A DNA stretch of 64,000 nucleotides from Streptomyces collinus Tu 365 (lineage in GTDB: Bacteria > Actinomycetota > Actinomycetes > Streptomycetales > Streptomycetaceae): positions 7,336,170-7,400,169 of the forward strand of contig NC_021985.1 of the NCBI RefSeq assembly GCF_000444875.1. The letters run 5' to 3'. The first letter of the stretch is position 1. The number at the start of each line of letters is the position of its first letter. The notes below the pieces were generated by a model. The model ran no database searches. It was not told the DNA's origin and worked only from the letters and a program-made list of their open reading frames with translations. Below, piece after piece: positions 51,591 through 62,318 of this stretch. The position numbers were made by a program, and so were the translations under genes.

Positions 51591-51638
51591 ACAGGCCCTC
51601 GCCCCGACCCCCGCACGGGACTCGGGGCGAGGGCCTGT
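51591..51638. terminator. strong bidirectional terminator
   Basis: Perfect 17-bp arms (51591–51607 and 51622–51638) with a 14-nt loop, between the convergent surface protein and DUF4239 genes. Confidence 0.88.
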
Positions 51639-51670
51639 GACGGGACGCGCGCCCGGACCGGCGGCCGCGG

Positions 51671-52435
51671 CTAACCCCCCGCGTGCGGGAACAGCGACAG
51701 GAACGGTTCGGCGCTGGCCGCGATGCCCCGGCTGAAGGGGGCGTCGAAGTCCCAGATGAGGAACAGCATGAAGGCGATCGTCGCGGAGAACAGGCCGGCC
51801 AGGACCAGTTCCCTGCGGGTGCGCCGGATCTGCAGCGCGAAGACCATGCCGATCGTGATGACCGCGCCCGCCAGCAGACCCCACCACACCACGGGCGGCA
51901 TCGTCGCCCCCGTGGAGTCGGCACGCGCGTTGCGCGCCTCGTCGGCGGCGGCCATCTGGTCCAGCACCGGCTGGTAGGCCTGCGCCTCGAAGTCGTTCTT
52001 CGGCTGGTAGTCGGTGACGTCGTGGCGGACCTGCGTCAGCAGCTCGGTGCCGCGCGGGGTGATCTGCCCGTGGTCGGCCATCTCCTTCCACTCGGTGGTC
52101 ACGACGTGTCCGACATAGGCGTTGACATCGTCCCGAATCCGGTCACGGACGTCCGGCGGATAGATCCGCACCCGCTCGTAGATCTCGTGCAGCGCCTGGG
52201 CCTCGGCCTGCACATGGTCCTGGGCGGCGCTGCGCGCCTCCCACACGCCCGCGATGGCCAGGCCCAGGACGATGGCGTACACCACGCCGATCCACATCGT
52301 CATGTACTCGATGACGTCCGGGGTCTCGCTGGGGTCCTCGTCCTCGGGGGCCCGCTTGTGCCGTACGAGGGTGATCACGACCACCACGGCGCAGGCCCCC
52401 AGCATCGCGAGGACGAGAACAAGCCAATCCGACAA
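51671..52435 (-). CDS. DUF4239-type integral membrane protein
   Basis: A 254-residue protein with an N-terminal helix (WLVLVLAMLGACAVVVVITLV), a second at about 45–65 (EYMTMWIGVVYAIVLGLAIAGVW), a soluble helical region (about 68–180), and two C-terminal helices (VVWWGLLAGAVITIGMVFAL and LVLAGLFSATIAFMLFLIW). This matches the bestrophin-like DUF4239 family of unknown function. The TTG start has GGAGG at good spacing. It begins 30 bp after the proline/histidine-rich protein gene on the same strand, so the two form an operon. Confidence 0.8.
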   Translation of the reverse strand: MSDWLVLVLAMLGACAVVVVITLVRHKRAPEDEDPSETPDVIEYMTMWIGVVYAIVLGLAIAGVWEARSAAQDHVQAEAQALHEIYERVRIYPPDVRDRIRDDVNAYVGHVVTTEWKEMADHGQITPRGTELLTQVRHDVTDYQPKNDFEAQAYQPVLDQMAAADEARNARADSTGATMPPVVWWGLLAGAVITIGMVFALQIRRTRRELVLAGLFSATIAFMLFLIWDFDAPFSRGIAASAEPFLSLFPHAGG

Positions 52436-52465
52436 CGGTTCCTCCAGGGGTGAGCCGCCGGCGCG

Positions 52466-53140
52466 TCAGCGCGGGCGCAGTGCCGCCACGGCGACGATCG
52501 CGGGAACGGTGATGAGCAGGACGTAGGTGACCGGTGAGGTGGGGGAGGGGGCCGGCCGGCTGCTCGCCCTGGGGTGGTACGCCGGGTAGCTCACCGGGGT
52601 CACCGAGGGCCGTGGCCTGGGCCTGGGCCGGGGCGGCGGGGTGGGCTTCGGCGGCGGGGGAGGCGGGGAAGCCGGACGGGCCACGGGTGCCGCCGGGGCG
52701 GGCCGGGCCGGCGGGCGCGGCTTCGGCGGGGGCGGCGGCTTCGGTGTGGGGGTCGGCCGCGGCTCGGGCTTCGGCTTCGGCGGCGGCGGGGTGGGCGTAG
52801 GCGTAGGCGTCGGCGTCGGCGTCGGTGTGGGCGGGCAGGGTGGCGGGGTGGGCTCCGGGCACGGCGGGACGGGCCAGTGGTGCCGGTGGTGCCAGTGGCC
52901 GCCGCCCTGCTCGTCGTCACCCTGGTCGTCGTCACCGCCGTGGCCGCTGTGGTCGTGGCCGCCGCCCGCCACGGCCACCGCGACCGTGCCGCCCGGGCCC
53001 GTCGAGGCGTAGGCGCAGGCGTCGGCCGACGCGCTCCCGACCGGGCAGCCCACCAGGGTCCAGGTCAGGGTCACCAGGGCCAACACCCTTACGGCGGGCG
53101 CACATCGGGTCACTTCGGGTCCATGCACGACCGAGATCAT
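52466..53140 (-). CDS. secreted His- and Pro-rich protein with C-terminal membrane anchor
   Basis: A 224-residue protein with a signal peptide (about 15–40, VLALVTLTWTLVGCPVGSASA). A His/Asp/Gly-rich stretch follows (GGGHDHSGHGGDDDQGDDEQGGGHWHHRHHW, split here: HDHSGHGG then HWHHRHHW), then a long Pro/Thr/Lys rod (PTPTPTPTP, PKPKPEPRP), and a C-terminal helix (TYVLLITVPAIVAVAALRPR). The His-rich part could bind metal and the rod could span the wall; both are inferences. It heads a two-gene operon with the DUF4239 protein. Confidence 0.75.
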   Translation of the reverse strand: MISVVHGPEVTRCAPAVRVLALVTLTWTLVGCPVGSASADACAYASTGPGGTVAVAVAGGGHDHSGHGGDDDQGDDEQGGGHWHHRHHWPVPPCPEPTPPPCPPTPTPTPTPTPTPTPPPPKPKPEPRPTPTPKPPPPPKPRPPARPAPAAPVARPASPPPPPPKPTPPPRPRPRPRPSVTPVSYPAYHPRASSRPAPSPTSPVTYVLLITVPAIVAVAALRPR

Positions 53141-53355
53141 GAGCCGCTGGGCGCGGTCGCACGCCGTGGTGTGCCGGGATTACCCCAAAGGGGGGACAAA
53201 ACACGATCAATGGTTTGACGAGCGGAAGGACGCGCCCCCGCTGAAAAGAAATTCGCGCTCCCGTTGAACGCTCCCGCCCCCGCGCCGCGTACCCATGGCC
53301 GTGCGGCGGCGCAGCGAGGCGCTGCAATATCCAGGCGAAATTTGGGGAGTTGACG

Positions 53356-54327
53356 ATGAAGACCTCCTGGCGGGCCGCCTCACTGGTGGCCACGGCCGCT
53401 TCGGTGCTGGCGCTGACGACGGCGTGCGGTCAGGACAACGCCACCACTCCGGCATCGGCGGCCCAGAACGTCGGGGCCACGGCGGCGGCCGGCGACTACG
53501 GCAACGCAGGCGCCACGCCCGGCACCGGCACCGCCGCGGGCAACGGCTACGGCGCCGACGGCAACCAGAGTTCCAGCTCCCCGACCCCGGCCACCCCCGC
53601 GGGCAAGCTGACGGTGGCGGCCAACCCCGACCTGGGCAAGGTGCTGACCGACGGCTCCGGCCTCACGCTGTACCGGTTCGACAAGGACACCGCGAACCCG
53701 CCCAAGTCGAACTGCGCGGGCGACTGCGCCACCACCTGGCCGCCGGTGCCCGCCGACGACGCCACCGCCGGCGCCGGCATCGACAAGGCCCTGCTGGGCG
53801 AGGTCACCCGCGCCGACGGCAGCAAGCAGCTCACCATCGCCGGCTGGCCCGCCTACCGCTACGCCAAGGACGTCAACTCCGGTGACGTCAACGGCCAGGG
53901 CGTGGGCGGCAAGTGGTTCGCGCTCGCCCCCAACGGCAAGAAGGCGTCGCTGTCCTCCCTGCCCGGTCTCTCGGTGCGCAAGGACCCCAAGCTCGGCGAG
54001 GTCGTCGTCGACCGCAACGGCATGACGGTCTACCGCTTCCTGAAGGACAAGGCGTGGCCCAAGTCCGTCTCGAACTGCACCGGCGCCTGCCTGGAGAAGT
54101 GGCCGGCGGTCGCCCCCGTCAAGTCCGACGACACCAAGGGCGTGCAGAAGAAGGGCCTGATGGGCTTCACCCGGCCCGACGGCACCAAGCAGATGACGGT
54201 CAACTGCTGGCCGATCTACACCTTCTCCGGTGACAAGGCACCCGGAGACACCAACGGTCAGGGCGTCGGCGGCACTTGGTACGCCGTCTCGCCCGACGGC
54301 AAGCCGGTCGGCGCGCCGGGCAAGTAG
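53356..54327 (+). CDS. lipoprotein with secreted repeats (PF03640-type)
   Basis: A 323-residue exported lipoprotein: the signal peptide ends in the lipobox LTTAC-GQD. After a Gly/Ala/Thr linker it carries paired repeats around DLGKVLTDGSGLTLYRFDKD…CAGDCATTWPPV and LGEVVVDRNGMTVYRFLKD…CTGACLEKWPAV, each with a CxxxC pair, and GWPAYRYAKD…GQGVGGKWFAL/NCWPIYTFSGD…GQGVGGTWYAV. This is the secreted-repeat family of unknown function. GGGGAG precedes ATG 53356. From memory it corresponds to S. coelicolor SCO0930. Confidence 0.88.
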   Translation: MKTSWRAASLVATAASVLALTTACGQDNATTPASAAQNVGATAAAGDYGNAGATPGTGTAAGNGYGADGNQSSSSPTPATPAGKLTVAANPDLGKVLTDGSGLTLYRFDKDTANPPKSNCAGDCATTWPPVPADDATAGAGIDKALLGEVTRADGSKQLTIAGWPAYRYAKDVNSGDVNGQGVGGKWFALAPNGKKASLSSLPGLSVRKDPKLGEVVVDRNGMTVYRFLKDKAWPKSVSNCTGACLEKWPAVAPVKSDDTKGVQKKGLMGFTRPDGTKQMTVNCWPIYTFSGDKAPGDTNGQGVGGTWYAVSPDGKPVGAPGK

Positions 54328-54377
54328 GAGATCACCTCCCCAGGGTCGATCGCCCCGCCCACTGGCGCCCGGCCGAA

Positions 54378-54414
54378 GGTCCGCCCCCTCCGCACCGCAC
54401 GGAGGGGGCGGACC
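54378..54414 (+). terminator. terminator of the secreted-repeat lipoprotein gene
   Basis: Perfect 15-bp arms (54378–54392 and 54400–54414) with a 7-nt loop, followed by GTTGTG. Confidence 0.85.
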
Positions 54415-54433
54415 GTTGTGCGTGAGGGTCCTC

Positions 54434-54475
54434 GCGGCGAGCGGCGAGCGGCAAGCGGCGAGCGGCAAGCGGCAA
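54434..54475. repeat. six tandem 7-bp units (GCGGCGA/GCGGCAA)
   Basis: Six uninterrupted heptamers alternate between GCGGCGA and GCGGCAA. The array is non-coding, lying between a terminator and the methyltransferase promoter region. Confidence 0.9.
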
Positions 54476-54638
54476 GCCGGACAGTCGTCGCACAGCGGGG
54501 CCACACGGGCACTTCCGCAGGCAGTGACCGGGAACGGATGGTCAATTTCCGGTTCGGGTCGCTCCTTCGGCGGGCGATCAGTAGCCTCTGCTCGAACACC
54601 GGATCGCCTGCACCCGTCGACCACGCCTGGAGAGTTGC

Positions 54639-55451
54639 ATGGAGCGTCCCGCCTGGGCCCCCCGGAGCATCGACATCTCGGTGCCGAGCGTTTCGCGTAT
54701 CTACGACTACTACCTGGGCGGTTCGCACAACTTCGAGGTCGACCGGGAAGCGGCCCGCAGGGCCATGGAGTTCATGCCGGGCCTGCCGAAGATCATGCAG
54801 GCGAACCGGGCGTTCATGCGCCGGGCCGTGCGGTTCGCGGCCGCCGAGGGCATCACCCAGTTCCTCGACATCGGCTCCGGCATCCCGACCTTCGGCAACG
54901 TCCACGAGGTGGCCCAGGCGGCCGCGCCGGACGCCCGCGTGGTCTACGTCGACCACGACCCGGTGGCGGTGGCGCACAGCGAGGCGGTGCTGGCGGGCAA
55001 CGACCGCGCGGACGTGGTGGCCGCCGACCTCTGCAAGCCCCGGGAGATCCTCGCGAGCCCCCGTCTTGAGCGCCTGATCGACCTGAATCGGCCAGTGGCG
55101 CTCCTCCTCGTTGCCATACTGCACTTCGTGGAAGACGCGGACGACCCGTACGGCGCGGTGGCCGAGTTGCGCGGCGCGCTCGCGCCCGGCAGCCTGCTGA
55201 TCCTCACGCACGCCTCGTACGAGGGGATCCCGCTGCCGGCGGAGCGGGCCGAGGGCGCGGTGGACGTGTACAGGAACATCCGCAACCCGCTGATCATGCG
55301 CTCGCGCGACGACATCGCGCGGTTCTTCGAGGGGTACGACATGGTGGAACCCGGCCTGGTGCCGATGCCGCACTGGCGCCCGGAGTCGGCGCCGGAGGAC
55401 GAGGACCCGTACGCCTTCTCCGGGTTCGCCGGCGTGGGGCGTACGGCGTGA
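54639..55451 (+). CDS. SAM-dependent methyltransferase (PF04672-type)
   Basis: A 270-residue protein of the actinobacterial S-adenosylmethionine methyltransferase family (formerly DUF574). It begins WAPRSIDISVPSVSRIYDYYLGGSHNFEVDREAA, has the Rossmann SAM loop FLDIGSGIPT (about 75–84) and the acidic VVYVDHDPVAV, and ends DPYAFSGFAGVGRTA. Streptomycetes carry many paralogues with unknown substrates. Its stop overlaps the GTG of rmdA (GTGA), so the two proteins are translated together; whether it has a part in c-di-GMP signalling is open. Confidence 0.88.
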   Translation: MERPAWAPRSIDISVPSVSRIYDYYLGGSHNFEVDREAARRAMEFMPGLPKIMQANRAFMRRAVRFAAAEGITQFLDIGSGIPTFGNVHEVAQAAAPDARVVYVDHDPVAVAHSEAVLAGNDRADVVAADLCKPREILASPRLERLIDLNRPVALLLVAILHFVEDADDPYGAVAELRGALAPGSLLILTHASYEGIPLPAERAEGAVDVYRNIRNPLIMRSRDDIARFFEGYDMVEPGLVPMPHWRPESAPEDEDPYAFSGFAGVGRTA

Positions 55452-57592
55452 GCGCGGAGCCGGACGGGCCGGAGGACAGACTGCGCCGGCTGACGACGAT
55501 CTGGAGCCGGGCGGTCTTCCCCGTCACCTCCACGTCGCTCACCCGCGCCGAGTTCGACGAACTGCTCCTTCCGCTCGCCCGCCGGCTGAGCGCACTGCTG
55601 CGGGCCCGCAGCTTCGACGCCGAGGAGGCGCGGGCCGTCGGCGCCGCCCTGGTCGGCGCCCACTGCACCGACCCGGAGACGCTCACCCGCAGCCTGGACT
55701 GCGTCGACGCCTACCTGGTGCTGTACTGCGGCGAGGACGGCCCCCAGGACGAACTGCGCATGCGCTCCTCGCGGTTGCAGCACGCGATGGCCGCCGGGTA
55801 CGCGCAGGCGCTGCGCGAGCGCACCCTCGCCGAGCAGGAGGCCATCGCCCAGGCGGCGTTGCGCGCCCAGGGCGTGGTGGCGCAGGCGCTGCACGCGAGC
55901 GAGGCCCGGTTCCGCGCGGTGTTCGAGGGCGCGGCCATAGGAATCGGCATCGCCGACCTGGACGGCAACGTGCTCCAGGTGAACCAGGCCCTGCTGCGGA
56001 TGTTCGGCGGCTCGGAGAACACCCTGCGCGGCCGCAACGTCCTGGAGTGGACGCACCCCGAGGACGCCCCGCAGACCTGGAAGCTCTACGAGGAACTCGT
56101 CCGCGGCGAGCGCGAGCACTACCACCTGGAGAAGGCCTTCAACCGCCCGGACGGCACGGTCCTGTGGACCAACCTGACCGTCTCCCTGCTGCGGGACGCC
56201 GACGGTGCACCGCAGTACCAGCTCGCGCTCATGGAGGACACCACCGAGCGGCGCCTGCTCAACCTCCGCCTGCGCTACGAGGCCACGCACGACGCGCTCA
56301 CCGGGCTGCCCAACCGCACGCTGTTCTTCGAGCGGCTGGAGAAGGCGCTCGGCGCGGGCGAGGGCCAGCGCTTCGGCCTGTGCTACCTGGACCTGGACGG
56401 CTTCAAGACCATCAACGACAGCCTCGGCCACGCGGCCGGCGACCGGCTGCTGGTGGAGGTCGCCGACCGGCTCCAGTCCTGCGCGACCGCGCCCGGCGAG
56501 ATGGTCGCCCGGCTCGGCGGCGACGAGTTCGTGGCGCTGACCACCGGGCCCGGCACCGAGCGCGAGGTCGACGAGCTGGCCGAACGCATCATGAGCGCCC
56601 TGGTCACGCCCATCAGCATCGACGGCCGCGACCTGCTGGTGCGGGGCAGCCTCGGCATCGTGGAGGGCCCGGCGGGCGAGCGCACCGCGGCGGAGGTCCT
56701 GCGCAGTGCGGACATCACCATGTACCGGGCCAAGTCGGCGGGCGGCAACCGCTCCGAACTCGCCGATCCGGAGGCCGACGCCCGCGCCATCACCCGGCAC
56801 GGGCTCACCACCGCCCTGCCGACGGCCCTGGAGCGCGGCGAGTTCTTCATCGAGTACCAGCCGCTGGTGCACCTCGGCGACGGCAGCGTCCGGGGCGCCG
56901 AGGCCCTGGTCCGCTGGCTGCACCCGCAGCACGGTGTCCTCGGCCCCGACCGCTTCATCCCGCTCGCGGAGCACACGGGCCTCATCGTCCCGCTCGGCCG
57001 CTGGGTCCTGGAGGAGTCCATCCGGCAGGCCCGCGAGTGGCGGGAGCGCCACGGCGCCGGCACGGCCGCAGGGCCGCTGCGCATCAACGTCAACCTCTCG
57101 CCGTGCCAGCTCAGCCATCCGGGTCTGGTGCAGGACACGGTGGAGATCCTCGAACGGGCCGGTGTCACCCCGGACGCCCTCTGCCTGGAGGTCACGGAGT
57201 CCGCGCTGATCGGCGCCGACGACGACCTGCTCAAGCCGCTGCGCCGGCTGGCCGAGATGGGCGTGGACATCGCCCTGGACGACTTCGGCACCGGCTACTC
57301 CAATCTCGCCAACCTGCGCCGGCTGCCCGTGAGCGTCCTCAAGCTGGACCGCTCGTTCACCCAGGGCATGCAGCAGTTCCCGGCCGACCCGGTCGACCTG
57401 AAGATCGTCGAGGGCATCGTCTCCCTGGCCCACAGCCTCGACCTCGCGGTCACCGTCGAGGGCGTGGAGACCGGCGCCCAGGCCGAACAGCTCCGCATAC
57501 TGGGCTGCGACACGGCCCAGGGCTGGTACTACGCCAGGCCGGGCCCCCCGGAAAGGCTCCACGACCTGGCCCTGGTGGACGCAACGGGCTGA
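55448..57592 (+). CDS. rmdA: PAS–GGDEF–EAL cyclic-di-GMP enzyme, RmdA-like
   Basis: A 714-residue soluble protein. An N-terminal helical region (about 1–150) is followed by a PAS/PAC domain (about 150–275; ASEARFRAVFEGAAIGIGIADLDGNVLQVNQALLRMFG), a diguanylate cyclase domain with intact GGDEF at 357–361, and a phosphodiesterase domain with EAL at 485–487, NLSPCQL, ESALIGADD, DDFGTGYSNLANLRRLPVSVLKLDRSF and VEGVE. Both halves look catalytically complete. From memory the layout and place match RmdA (SCO0928), a c-di-GMP phosphodiesterase affecting aerial development. The GTG overlaps the methyltransferase stop. Confidence 0.85.
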   Translation: MSAEPDGPEDRLRRLTTIWSRAVFPVTSTSLTRAEFDELLLPLARRLSALLRARSFDAEEARAVGAALVGAHCTDPETLTRSLDCVDAYLVLYCGEDGPQDELRMRSSRLQHAMAAGYAQALRERTLAEQEAIAQAALRAQGVVAQALHASEARFRAVFEGAAIGIGIADLDGNVLQVNQALLRMFGGSENTLRGRNVLEWTHPEDAPQTWKLYEELVRGEREHYHLEKAFNRPDGTVLWTNLTVSLLRDADGAPQYQLALMEDTTERRLLNLRLRYEATHDALTGLPNRTLFFERLEKALGAGEGQRFGLCYLDLDGFKTINDSLGHAAGDRLLVEVADRLQSCATAPGEMVARLGGDEFVALTTGPGTEREVDELAERIMSALVTPISIDGRDLLVRGSLGIVEGPAGERTAAEVLRSADITMYRAKSAGGNRSELADPEADARAITRHGLTTALPTALERGEFFIEYQPLVHLGDGSVRGAEALVRWLHPQHGVLGPDRFIPLAEHTGLIVPLGRWVLEESIRQAREWRERHGAGTAAGPLRINVNLSPCQLSHPGLVQDTVEILERAGVTPDALCLEVTESALIGADDDLLKPLRRLAEMGVDIALDDFGTGYSNLANLRRLPVSVLKLDRSFTQGMQQFPADPVDLKIVEGIVSLAHSLDLAVTVEGVETGAQAEQLRILGCDTAQGWYYARPGPPERLHDLALVDATG

Positions 57593-57601
57593 GGGGGGAA
57601 G

Positions 57602-57620
57602 TGGGGGGCGCAGCCCCCCA
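57602..57620 (+). terminator. rmdA terminator hairpin
   Basis: TGGGGGGC/GCCCCCCA arms (57602–57609 and 57613–57620) with a 3-nt loop, 10 bp after the rmdA stop. Confidence 0.65.
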
Positions 57621-57650
57621 CCAGGGGCGCGGGGAACTGCGCGACCGGCC
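57621..57650. repeat. Streptomyces-wide interspersed repeat (GGGGCGCGGGGAACTGCGCG)
   Basis: The 20-mer GGGGCGCGGGGAACTGCGCG (57624–57643), followed by ACCGGCC, is one I recognise from many intergenic sites in Streptomyces genomes, often next to a C/G-rich terminator hairpin as here. It contains GCGC arms around GGGGAACT. Function is unknown. Confidence 0.6.
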
Positions 57651-57713
57651 ACAGGCGACCCGCACCCCGAAACGAAGCGACCGAGGCAGACGCACCCGGC
57701 CCCGGAAGGAAGC

Positions 57714-58598
57714 TCACCGCTCGAGCAACATCCGCTGCAACTCCCGAGCAGCCCGAGGCGGAGCCACGTCGCTGCGGTGGGCCAGCGCGATGGTCCGGTG
57801 CAGCCCAGGCCGGGCCAGCGGGGTGACCCGCAGACCGTGGCCGGCGCGCGTGGCGACCATGCGGGGCACCACGGCCACGCCCAGCCCCGCCCGCACGAAG
57901 CCCAGCACCGCGTCCATCTCACCGCCCTCCACCGCGAAGTCCGGCTCGAACCCGGCGGAGCGGCACGCGGCCACCGTCAGTTCCCGCAGGTCGTAGCCGT
58001 GCCGGAACATCACGAGGCGTTCGCCCGCCAGATCGCCGACGCCGACCTCCCGGCCGTCCCGGCCCGGTGCTGGGGACTCCGGCGAGGACACCACCACGAG
58101 GTCCTCCCGCAGCAGCTCCACCGTGGTCAGCGCGGGTGCCGGGGACGGCAGCGGCAGGACCACCAGGGCCAGGTCGAGGGCGCCCCGGGCCAGCCCCCGC
58201 ACCAGGTCGTGCGAGCCGCCCTCCTCGACGAGCAGCCGGATGCCGGGGTAGCGGTCGTGGAAGGAGCGCAGGACGTCCGGCAGCAGACCGGTGCACAGGC
58301 TCGGCGTCGCGCCCAGCCGGACCCGGCCCCGCCGCAACTGCACCAGTTCCTGCACCTCGTGCCGGGCGGTGTCGGTGTCCGCCAGGATCCGCCGGGCCAG
58401 CGGCAGCAGCGCCTCGCCCGCGTCGGTGAGCGTGATGTTGCCCCGGGCGCGCAGGAAGAGGTCCGCGCCCAGCTCCCGCTCCAGCGCCTTGATCTGCTGC
58501 GACAGTGACGGCTGGGCCACGTGCACCAGCTCGGCGGCGCGGGTGAAGTGCCGGGTCTCGGCCACGGCCACGAAGTACTGGAGCTGCTGGAACTGCAT
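57714..58598 (-). CDS. LysR-type regulator divergent from sdhCAB
   Basis: A 294-residue regulator. The N-terminal winged helix-turn-helix is MQFQQLQYFVAVAETRHFTRAAELVHVAQPSLSQQIKALERELGADLFLR. The effector domain follows (VRLGATPSLCTGLLPDVLRSFHDRYPGIRLLVEEG, RLVMFRHGYDLRELTVAACRSAGFEP, MDAVLGFVRAGLGVAVVPRMV). The shared 84-bp spacer with sdhC contains an ATAG-N7-CTAT site, so it very likely controls itself and perhaps the succinate dehydrogenase operon. ATG 58598 is the homology start. Confidence 0.92.
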   Translation of the reverse strand: MQFQQLQYFVAVAETRHFTRAAELVHVAQPSLSQQIKALERELGADLFLRARGNITLTDAGEALLPLARRILADTDTARHEVQELVQLRRGRVRLGATPSLCTGLLPDVLRSFHDRYPGIRLLVEEGGSHDLVRGLARGALDLALVVLPLPSPAPALTTVELLREDLVVVSSPESPAPGRDGREVGVGDLAGERLVMFRHGYDLRELTVAACRSAGFEPDFAVEGGEMDAVLGFVRAGLGVAVVPRMVATRAGHGLRVTPLARPGLHRTIALAHRSDVAPPRAARELQRMLLER

Positions 58599-58607
58599 AC
58601 CCCGAGG

Positions 58608-58622
58608 ATAGCCGCTACCTAT
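58608..58622. promoter_or_regulatory. LysR-type T-N11-A operator
   Basis: ATAG (58608–58611), N7, CTAT (58619–58622) is a perfect dyad with the T-N11-A core, exactly in the spacer between the LysR gene and sdhC. Confidence 0.7.
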
Positions 58623-58643
58623 GGAAACGAGGCGGACCATGTC

Positions 58644-58674
58644 TTGGACCGATCGGGACCTTCGGCCCTAGCGT
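58644..58674 (+). promoter_or_regulatory. candidate sdh promoter giving a near-leaderless mRNA
   Basis: TTGGAC (58644–58649) and TAGCGT (58669–58674), 19 bp apart. A start about 7 bp downstream would fall at 58680–58683, at or next to the sdhC ATG, which has no ribosome-binding site. Inference only. Confidence 0.4.
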
Positions 58675-58682
58675 TCTGACCC

Positions 58683-59390
58683 ATGGCTCTGGCAACGCGG
58701 ACGGACCGACGACCGTCCATGGCGCGCACGATCTGGGACAGCACGGTAGGCAAGAAGACGGTGATGGCCGTCAGCGGCCTGATCATGCTGCTCTACCTGG
58801 TCGCGCACATGATCGGAAACCTGAAGATCTACTTCGGCGCGGGCGAGTTCAACCACTACGCCCACTGGCTGCGCACCGTCGGCGAACCGTTCATGCACTA
58901 CGAGTGGACGCTCTGGCTCATCCGGATCGTCCTCGTCGCCGCGGTGATCGCGCACGCCGTCTCCGCCTACCAGCTCAGCCGCCGCGACATCAAGGCCCGG
59001 CCGAGCAAGTACGTGCACCGCAGGCCGCGGGCGAGCTACGCCACCCGGACCATGCGCTGGGGCGGCGTCATCCTCGGCCTGTTCATCGTCTGGCACCTCC
59101 TGGACCTGACCACCGGCACCGTGCACTCCGGTGGCTTCCAGGAGGGCCACCCCTACCAGAACGTGGTGGACACCTTCTCCACCTGGTACGGCAACGTCGT
59201 CTACATCGTGGCGATGCTCGCGCTCGGCCTGCACGTGCGGCACGGCTTCTGGAGCGCCGCCCAGACCCTCGGCGTCGGCAGCCGTGCCCGCGACCGGGCC
59301 CTGAAGGCCGTCGCCGACGTCCTCGCGCTGCTGCTCACGGCCGGCTTCATCGCCGTACCCGTGGGCGTCATGACCGGAGTGGTGAGCTGA
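58683..59390 (+). CDS. sdhC: succinate dehydrogenase cytochrome b subunit (SdhC/b558 type)
   Basis: A 235-residue membrane anchor with five predicted helices (KKTVMAVSGLIMLLYLVAHMIGNLKIYFG; LWLIRIVLVAAVIAHAVSAYQL; GGVILGLFIVWHLLDLTTG; VVYIVAMLALGLHVRHGFWSAAQTLG; DVLALLLTAGFIAVPVGV). Conserved histidines in the helices are heme ligands. This is the single-anchor, B-type enzyme found in Bacillus and in the Sdh1 class of actinobacteria, with no SdhD gene. ATG 58683 lacks a ribosome-binding site, consistent with a leaderless transcript. An internal ATG (MARTIWDS) is an alternative. Confidence 0.92.
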   Translation: MALATRTDRRPSMARTIWDSTVGKKTVMAVSGLIMLLYLVAHMIGNLKIYFGAGEFNHYAHWLRTVGEPFMHYEWTLWLIRIVLVAAVIAHAVSAYQLSRRDIKARPSKYVHRRPRASYATRTMRWGGVILGLFIVWHLLDLTTGTVHSGGFQEGHPYQNVVDTFSTWYGNVVYIVAMLALGLHVRHGFWSAAQTLGVGSRARDRALKAVADVLALLLTAGFIAVPVGVMTGVVS

Positions 59391-59391
59391 C

Positions 59392-62087
<2,696 letters not shown>

Positions 62088-62128
62088 CCGCGCGCCCACG
62101 GACGTTCGCCGACGGACAGGCGGACGGG

Positions 62129-62160
62129 CGGGACCGGGAGAGGTGCTCCTCCCGGTCCCG
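62129..62160 (+). terminator. sdhCAB terminator
   Basis: Perfect 12-bp arms (62129–62140 and 62149–62160) with an 8-nt loop, 41 bp after the sdhB stop. Confidence 0.85.
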
Positions 62161-62318
62161 TCTGGCTTTCCGGCGCGCCGCCCGTGCCGTTCAGCAAGCC
62201 CACACCCGGTCTCCGGCCATCGGTCACGTGCACGCCAACCGGCATCGGAAGAACAGGACCGGCGGTCCCCACCGGCCGCCGCTCCCGCCGACCCCGGCCC
62301 GCGACCATGGAGAGAGCC

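Larger units (their letters stand above)
54328..54638. other. 311-bp spacer with terminator, heptamer array and promoter region
   Basis: The stretch holds the lipoprotein terminator (54378–54414), a six-copy heptamer array (54434–54475), and then a less GC-rich 100 bp with a TAGCCT hexamer at 54592–54597 that may be the −10 element of the methyltransferase–rmdA operon. No gene is seen. Confidence 0.5.
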
